From positions 1-9,950 of the forward strand of contig JALXER010000399.1 in assembly GCA_027069385.1 (NCBI GenBank): a stretch of DNA of 9,950 nucleotides. The letters are read 5' to 3'. Shown in pieces: positions 6,032 through 9,950 of this stretch. The translations under genes and the position numbers were made by a program. Each line of letters begins with the position of its first letter. Position 1 is the first letter of the stretch. Source of the stretch: Paracoccaceae bacterium (GTDB taxonomy: Bacteria > Pseudomonadota > Alphaproteobacteria > Rhodobacterales > Rhodobacteraceae). The notes beneath the pieces are model-generated. The model ran no database searches. It was given only the letters and a program-made list of their open reading frames with translations, and was not told the origin of the DNA.

Positions 6032-7129
6032 ATGGAGCCGTTATTGATCATCGCCGCCGGGGGCACCGGCGGGCATATGTTCCCCGCGCAGGCACTGGCC
6101 GAGGAAATGCTGCGTCGTGGTTGGCGGGTTAAGCTGTCAACCGATATTCGCGGCGCGCGCTATGCGGGGAACTTTCCCGAAGCGGTAACGCGCGAGGTGG
6201 TGAAATCGGCCACCACGGCGCGCGGTGGTATGTTGGCCAAGTTGGCGGTGCTGCCGCGTATCGCCATGGGCGCATTCAAGACATGGCAAAGCTTTCGCAA
6301 AGACCGGCCCGCGGTGGTGGTGGGCTTTGGCGGCTATCCGGCCTTGCCCGCGATGATTGCGGCGTGGGTGATGCGCCTGCCGCGCATGGTCCATGAACAA
6401 AACGGCGTGCTGGGGCGGGTCAACAAGGTGTTTGCCACACGGGTTGATCTGGTGGCCTGCTCGGTCTGGCCAACGGTACTGCCCAAGGGCGCGGTCAGCG
6501 AACACACCGGCAATCCGGTGCGCAGTGCGATTATGGCCAAGGCCGGTTCGCCCTATATTACCCCCGGGGATTACCCGATGCACCTGCTGGTGATTGGCGG
6601 CTCGCAAGGGGCGAGCATCCTGTCCGACGTGGTGCCAAAGGCGCTGGGGCTGTTGCCGCGCGCCTTGCAGGACCGGCTGCGGGTCTCGCATCAGGCGCGC
6701 GACGCCGACCATGATACGGCCGTGGCGGCCTATGACGCGCTGGGCCTGCGCGCCACCGTGCAGCCTTTCTTTGACGATGTGCCCGCGCGCATGGCGGAAT
6801 CGCAACTGGTGATCAGTCGGGCGGGCGCGTCGAGCGTGGCGGACCTGACGGTAATCGGGCGGCCATCCATCCTGATCCCGCTGGCCATCGCCACCCACGA
6901 CCACCAAACCGCGAATGCCCGCGGGCTGGTGCAGGCGGGCGGCACGGTGATGGTGGCGGAAAACGAGTTGACTCCGGCGCTGCTGGCAACGCATATCGGC
7001 GAAATCCTGTCCGACCCGGATCGCGCGGATTTTATGGCATCGGCGGCGCTGAAACTGGGCAGGCCCGACGCGGCCGAAACGCTGGCCGATGCGGTGCAAC
7101 AACTGGCTCATAAGGGGCAACTGAAATGA
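6032..7129 (+). CDS. murG: MurG, lipid II-forming GlcNAc transferase
   Basis: This peripheral inner-membrane GT28 glycosyltransferase adds GlcNAc from UDP-GlcNAc to lipid I to give lipid II, the substrate used by FtsW. At 365 residues it is of normal length with two Rossmann domains. Motifs are GGTGGH (10-15), GFGGYP (98-103), HEQN (121-124), GNPVR (160-164), GGSQGA (189-194), SRAGASSVADL (262-272) and HDHQTANA (289-296). D271 stands where E. coli has a nucleotide-ribose-binding glutamate, a substitution I believe is usual in alphaproteobacteria. AGAGGA within the end of ftsW acts as Shine-Dalgarno, the start codon directly follows the ftsW stop, and the stop overlaps murC as ATGA. Confidence 0.97.
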   Translation: MEPLLIIAAGGTGGHMFPAQALAEEMLRRGWRVKLSTDIRGARYAGNFPEAVTREVVKSATTARGGMLAKLAVLPRIAMGAFKTWQSFRKDRPAVVVGFGGYPALPAMIAAWVMRLPRMVHEQNGVLGRVNKVFATRVDLVACSVWPTVLPKGAVSEHTGNPVRSAIMAKAGSPYITPGDYPMHLLVIGGSQGASILSDVVPKALGLLPRALQDRLRVSHQARDADHDTAVAAYDALGLRATVQPFFDDVPARMAESQLVISRAGASSVADLTVIGRPSILIPLAIATHDHQTANARGLVQAGGTVMVAENELTPALLATHIGEILSDPDRADFMASAALKLGRPDAAETLADAVQQLAHKGQLK

Positions 7130-8514
7130 ACGCGCAAACCCGGCTTCCCCATGATATCGGCCCGATCCACTTTGTCGGGATTGGCGGCATCGGTATGAGC
7201 GGCATTGCCGAAGTGTTGCTGAAATACGGGTTTGACGTGCAAGGCTCGGACCTGAGGGAAACCCCGATTGTCAAGCGCCTGATCGAAAAGGGCGCACGGG
7301 TGTTTATCGGCCAGCAGGCCGGCAATCTGGACGGGGCCGAAGTGGTGGTGATTTCATCGGCGATCAAACCGGGCAATGCCGAACTGGACGCCGCACGCGC
7401 CCGCCACCTGCCGGTGGTGCGCCGTGCCGAGATGCTCGCCGAACTGATGCGCCTGAAGAACAACGTGGCGGTAGCCGGCACCCATGGCAAAACCACCACG
7501 ACCTCGATCGTGGCGGCGCTGCTCGATGGCGGTGGCATGGACCCGACGGTGATCAATGGCGGCATTATTCATGCCTATGGCTCTAACGCGCGCATGGGTT
7601 CGGGCGACTGGATGGTGGTCGAAGCGGATGAGAGCGACGGCACCTTCAACAAGCTGCCCGCGACCATCGCGATCATTACCAATATCGACCCCGAACACAT
7701 GGACCATTACGGCGATTTCGATGCGCTGCGCGCCGCGTTTGATACGTTTGTGTCCAACATCCCGTTTTACGGGGCGGCAATCTGTTGTATCGATCACGCC
7801 GAGGTGCAGGCGCTGGTGGGCCGGATCACCGATCGCCGCGTCATCACCTATGGCCTGAACCCGCAAGCCGATGTGCGGGTCAAGAACCTGCGCTATGAAA
7901 ACGGCTCGGCGCATTTCGACATTGCGTTGCCGCTTGGCAAGATCGACGGTCTGACCCTGCCGATGCCCGGCGAGCACAACGTGCTGAACGCCGCTGCTGC
8001 CATTGCTACGGCGCAACATCTGGGCGTGTCGCCGGGGCAGATCCGCAAGGCGCTGTCGGGCTTTAGCGGCGTTAACCGGCGTTTTACAAAGGTGGGCACA
8101 TGGAACGGCGCGGCGATTATCGACGATTACGGCCACCATCCGGTTGAAATCGCCGCGGTTCTGAAGGCGGCGCGCCAGTCCACCAAGGGCAAGGTAATCG
8201 CCATCCACCAGCCCCACCGCTTTACCCGTCTGCAAAGCCTGTTCGACGATTTTTGCAAGGCGTTCAACGACGCCGATATGGTTGCCATCGCGCCGGTCTT
8301 TGCCGCTGGCGAGGACCACATAGAAGGGGCCGATCACCTTGCACTGGTTGCCGGACTGGTCACCCATGGCCACAAGCATGTGCAAGCGATAGAGGATCAG
8401 GCCGGACTGGCCGCGCTGGTTCGCGAAAATGCCGAGCCGGGCGATATGGTGGTCTGCCTTGGTGCGGGCACCATCAGCACATGGGCCAACGGGTTGGAGG
8501 CCGATCTGGGATGA
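7126..8514 (+). CDS. murC: MurC, UDP-MurNAc--L-alanine ligase
   Basis: This cytoplasmic ATP-dependent ligase adds L-alanine to UDP-MurNAc, the first step of peptide stem assembly. The 462 residues are standard. The N-terminal Rossmann domain begins with HFVGIGGIGMSGIAE (15-29). The central ATPase domain has P-loop GTHGKTTTT (118-126), EADESDGTF (166-174), NIDPEHMDHY (186-195) and HNVLNA (284-289). The C-terminal domain has DDYGHHP (333-339) and HQPHRFTR (361-368). All family signatures are intact. AAGGGG at 7112-7117 lies eight bases before the ATG, which overlaps the murG stop by four bases. The TGA in turn overlaps the ATG of the following small gene, so translation is probably coupled throughout. 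Confidence 0.97.
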   Translation: MNAQTRLPHDIGPIHFVGIGGIGMSGIAEVLLKYGFDVQGSDLRETPIVKRLIEKGARVFIGQQAGNLDGAEVVVISSAIKPGNAELDAARARHLPVVRRAEMLAELMRLKNNVAVAGTHGKTTTTSIVAALLDGGGMDPTVINGGIIHAYGSNARMGSGDWMVVEADESDGTFNKLPATIAIITNIDPEHMDHYGDFDALRAAFDTFVSNIPFYGAAICCIDHAEVQALVGRITDRRVITYGLNPQADVRVKNLRYENGSAHFDIALPLGKIDGLTLPMPGEHNVLNAAAAIATAQHLGVSPGQIRKALSGFSGVNRRFTKVGTWNGAAIIDDYGHHPVEIAAVLKAARQSTKGKVIAIHQPHRFTRLQSLFDDFCKAFNDADMVAIAPVFAAGEDHIEGADHLALVAGLVTHGHKHVQAIEDQAGLAALVRENAEPGDMVVCLGAGTISTWANGLEADLG

Positions 8515-8765
8515 GCGCCTTTATCGCGGCTTGCACATGGGCGATTGCCGCCAATGTCATCGCGATGATCCCGTTCTCCAACACCTATCGCATCCACTGG
8601 AATCTGGCGCGGCTGCTGGTGCTTGCCCTGCCGTTGGTCCTGTGGGCTGTTGGGCAGCAACTGGGGGTTTTGTGGCAACTGGCGGCGCTGGGCGTTGCGA
8701 TTTTCCAGTTGCGCCTTATGTTGGGCCATATGTGGCAGGAGTTCAAACAATGGCGGATACGATAA
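8511..8765 (+). CDS. DUF2484-like small membrane protein, first of a tandem pair
   Basis: This gene encodes 84 residues of unknown function. Hydrophobic helices lie at about 3-20, 33-48 and 53-71, so it is a probable inner-membrane protein with two or three spans and a basic C-terminus. The segment TWAIAANVIAMIPF (9-22) resembles the start of DUF2484 proteins, which in Rhodobacterales typically sit between murC and murB. The ATG at 8511 overlaps the murC stop as ATGA and is preceded by GGAGG at 8496-8500, a good start signal. Its 3' end overlaps the next gene by 16 bases. It is similar to that neighbour, most clearly in W-A-x-A-x-N-x-x-A-M near the N-terminus. A role in cell-wall synthesis is suggested only by location. 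Confidence 0.8.
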   Translation: MSAFIAACTWAIAANVIAMIPFSNTYRIHWNLARLLVLALPLVLWAVGQQLGVLWQLAALGVAIFQLRLMLGHMWQEFKQWRIR

Positions 8766-9013
8766 CCGCACTGCTGGCCGCGGCGCTCTGGGCGGTGGCG
8801 GTCAATCTGGTGGCTATGCTGGTGCCCTGGGGCAAGGTGCATTTCGCGCTGGGGATGGTGCTGTTGCTGGCCTTTCCGTATGTGCAGTGGCTGCTGGCCG
8901 GAGCATTTGGCGGCTGGGCGGTGTTTGCCGCCTGTCTGGTGCTGGTCTCGCTTTACCGTTTGCCGCTGACCTATTACCTGAGGAAATTGTGGGGGCAGCA
9001 TGAGCCTGACTGA
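8750..9013 (+). CDS. DUF2484-like small membrane protein, second of a tandem pair
   Basis: This gene encodes 87 residues of unknown function, with hydrophobic spans at about 5-25, 32-50 and 53-68. The segment LWAVAVNLVAMLVPW (13-27) parallels the preceding protein. The C-terminal SLYRLPLTYYLRKLW (67-81) resembles the SMFRxPLRYL-type end I associate with DUF2484, so this is the more typical copy. AGGAG at 8737-8741 stands eight bases before the ATG at 8750, a strong start signal. The gene overlaps the previous one by 16 bases and murB by 14 bases. The tight nesting between murC and murB implies co-expression with precursor synthesis; a structural or regulatory membrane role would be inference. 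Confidence 0.85.
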   Translation: MADTITALLAAALWAVAVNLVAMLVPWGKVHFALGMVLLLAFPYVQWLLAGAFGGWAVFAACLVLVSLYRLPLTYYLRKLWGQHEPD

Positions 9014-9935
9014 CAAACTGCCGCCGGTTGCCGGGCGGCTGAGCTTTGACAAGCCGATGAAGGCGCTAAGCTGGCTGCGGGTTGGCGGGCCGGCCGAGGT
9101 GCTGTTTACCCCTGCGCATATGGCCGATCTGGCCGGATTTCTGGCGGCGCTGCCCGCCGATGTGCCGGTGCTGCCGGTGGGGGTTTGCTCTAACATGATC
9201 ATCCGCGATGGCGGGATCGGCGGCGTGGTGGTGCGGCTGGGGCGGGCGTTTAACGGGTTCGAGGTGCTGGGCGATGGCAGAGTGCGGGTCGGGGGCTTTG
9301 CGCTGGACGGGCAGGTGGCGAAACAGGCGGCGGATGCGGGGATCGATCTGGCGTTCCTGCGCACCATTCCGGGCACAATCGGCGGAGCAATCAAGATGAA
9401 TGCGGGGTGCTATGGCGACTATCTGGCCGATGTGTTTGTCAGCGCCACGGCGGTAACGCGGGGCGGGCAGGTGGTGACGCTGCGCCCCGATGACCTGCGC
9501 TTTGCCTATCGCTCGTCGGCGCTGCCCGATGATACGATCATCTGCCAGGCGGTGCTGAGGGCGCCGCGCGGGGCACCGGCTGATATACACCAGAAGATGC
9601 ACACCGCGGTGCAGCGCAGGGCTGAATCACAACCCGTGGATGACCTGTCCTGCGGGTCTACCTTTCGCAACCCCGCCGGGTTTTCGTCAACCGGTCGGGA
9701 GGACGATGTCCACGACCTGAAAGCGTGGAAGGTGATCGACGATGCGGGCCTGCGCGGCGCTACGCTGGGGGGCGCGCAAATGTCGCCCAAACACCCGAAC
9801 TTTCTGGTCAATACCGGCACCGCCACCGCCGCCGATCTGGAGGGGCTGGGCGAGCTGGTTCGCCAAAAGGTGCGCGATACTGCAGGCATAGACCTGCAAT
9901 GGGAAATCATGCGCGTCGGCACCCCCCTTCTGTAA
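9000..9935 (+). CDS. murB: MurB, UDP-N-acetylenolpyruvylglucosamine reductase
   Basis: This cytoplasmic FAD enzyme reduces UDP-GlcNAc-enolpyruvate to UDP-MurNAc with NADPH. At 311 residues it fits the shorter type II MurB class. Motifs are SWLRVGGPAEVLFTP (24-38), PVGVCSNMIIRDGG (59-72), RTIPGTIGGAIKMNAGCYG (121-139), AYRSS (169-173), SCGSTFRNPAG (217-227), SPKHPNFLVN (262-271) and LQWEIMRVG (299-307). S220 is the likely proton donor and E302 the catalytic glutamate, both retained. Two positions differ from what I expect: C63 replaces a glycine in GxGSN, and SCG replaces TGG or TAG before STF. The ATG at 9000 overlaps the preceding gene by 14 bases. The 15 bases after the stop reveal nothing; ddl or ftsQ would be the usual next genes. 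Confidence 0.96.
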   Translation: MSLTDKLPPVAGRLSFDKPMKALSWLRVGGPAEVLFTPAHMADLAGFLAALPADVPVLPVGVCSNMIIRDGGIGGVVVRLGRAFNGFEVLGDGRVRVGGFALDGQVAKQAADAGIDLAFLRTIPGTIGGAIKMNAGCYGDYLADVFVSATAVTRGGQVVTLRPDDLRFAYRSSALPDDTIICQAVLRAPRGAPADIHQKMHTAVQRRAESQPVDDLSCGSTFRNPAGFSSTGREDDVHDLKAWKVIDDAGLRGATLGGAQMSPKHPNFLVNTGTATAADLEGLGELVRQKVRDTAGIDLQWEIMRVGTPLL

Positions 9936-9950
9936 AGCGGCCCCGTAGGG

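Noticed and set aside
6137..7120. Long minus-strand open frame (327 codons) opposite murG
   Set aside because: Its translation is rich in Arg, His and Gln with no domain or motif, and it lies wholly opposite a strongly conserved gene, so it is a GC-driven shadow frame.
7354..8385. Long minus-strand open frame (343 codons) opposite murC
   Set aside because: Same pattern: no recognisable domain, skewed composition, and the opposite strand is fully accounted for by intact MurC motifs.
1..9950. CRISPR array, tRNA or rRNA gene, transposase, or attachment site
   Set aside because: I looked on both strands and found no regularly spaced repeats, cloverleaf, rRNA-like sequence or transposase-like protein.

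Overview
This window is a stretch of the dcw (division and cell wall) gene cluster of an alphaproteobacterium, most likely a member of the Rhodobacterales. Three things point there: high GC content, the characteristic N-termini of MraY and FtsW, and small DUF2484-type membrane proteins between murC and murB. That lineage call is inference from family knowledge; no search was run.

Layout, left to right. The 3' part of murF (5' end outside the window) abuts mraY. A 191-base gap follows, holding a palindromic alphaproteobacterial-type intergenic repeat and a second terminator-like hairpin, and then murD. After murD comes a 308-base non-coding stretch. Next, on the minus strand, is a gene for a small protein with an Xre-type helix-turn-helix and a two-helix membrane (2TM) domain. 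It is convergent with murD and divergent from ftsW. The 210-base divergent region carries a good extended -10 promoter for ftsW and an inverted repeat near the likely start of the regulator transcript. From there ftsW, murG, murC, two tandem DUF2484-like genes and murB run on the plus strand, each abutting or overlapping the next by 0 to 16 bases. Only 15 bases remain after murB.

The plus-strand genes cover the cytoplasmic and membrane steps of peptidoglycan precursor synthesis. MurB makes UDP-MurNAc, MurC, MurD and MurF add L-Ala, D-Glu and D-Ala-D-Ala, MraY makes lipid I, MurG makes lipid II, and FtsW polymerises it at the septum. MurE is not in the window and would be expected just upstream of murF.

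Most of the window is ordinary housekeeping sequence, and I do not see a new multi-gene system. The parts worth a second look are the antisense HTH-2TM gene (with a strong internal ribosome binding site and candidate operators), the tandem DUF2484 pair, the hairpins ahead of murD, and two cysteine substitutions in conserved MurB motifs.
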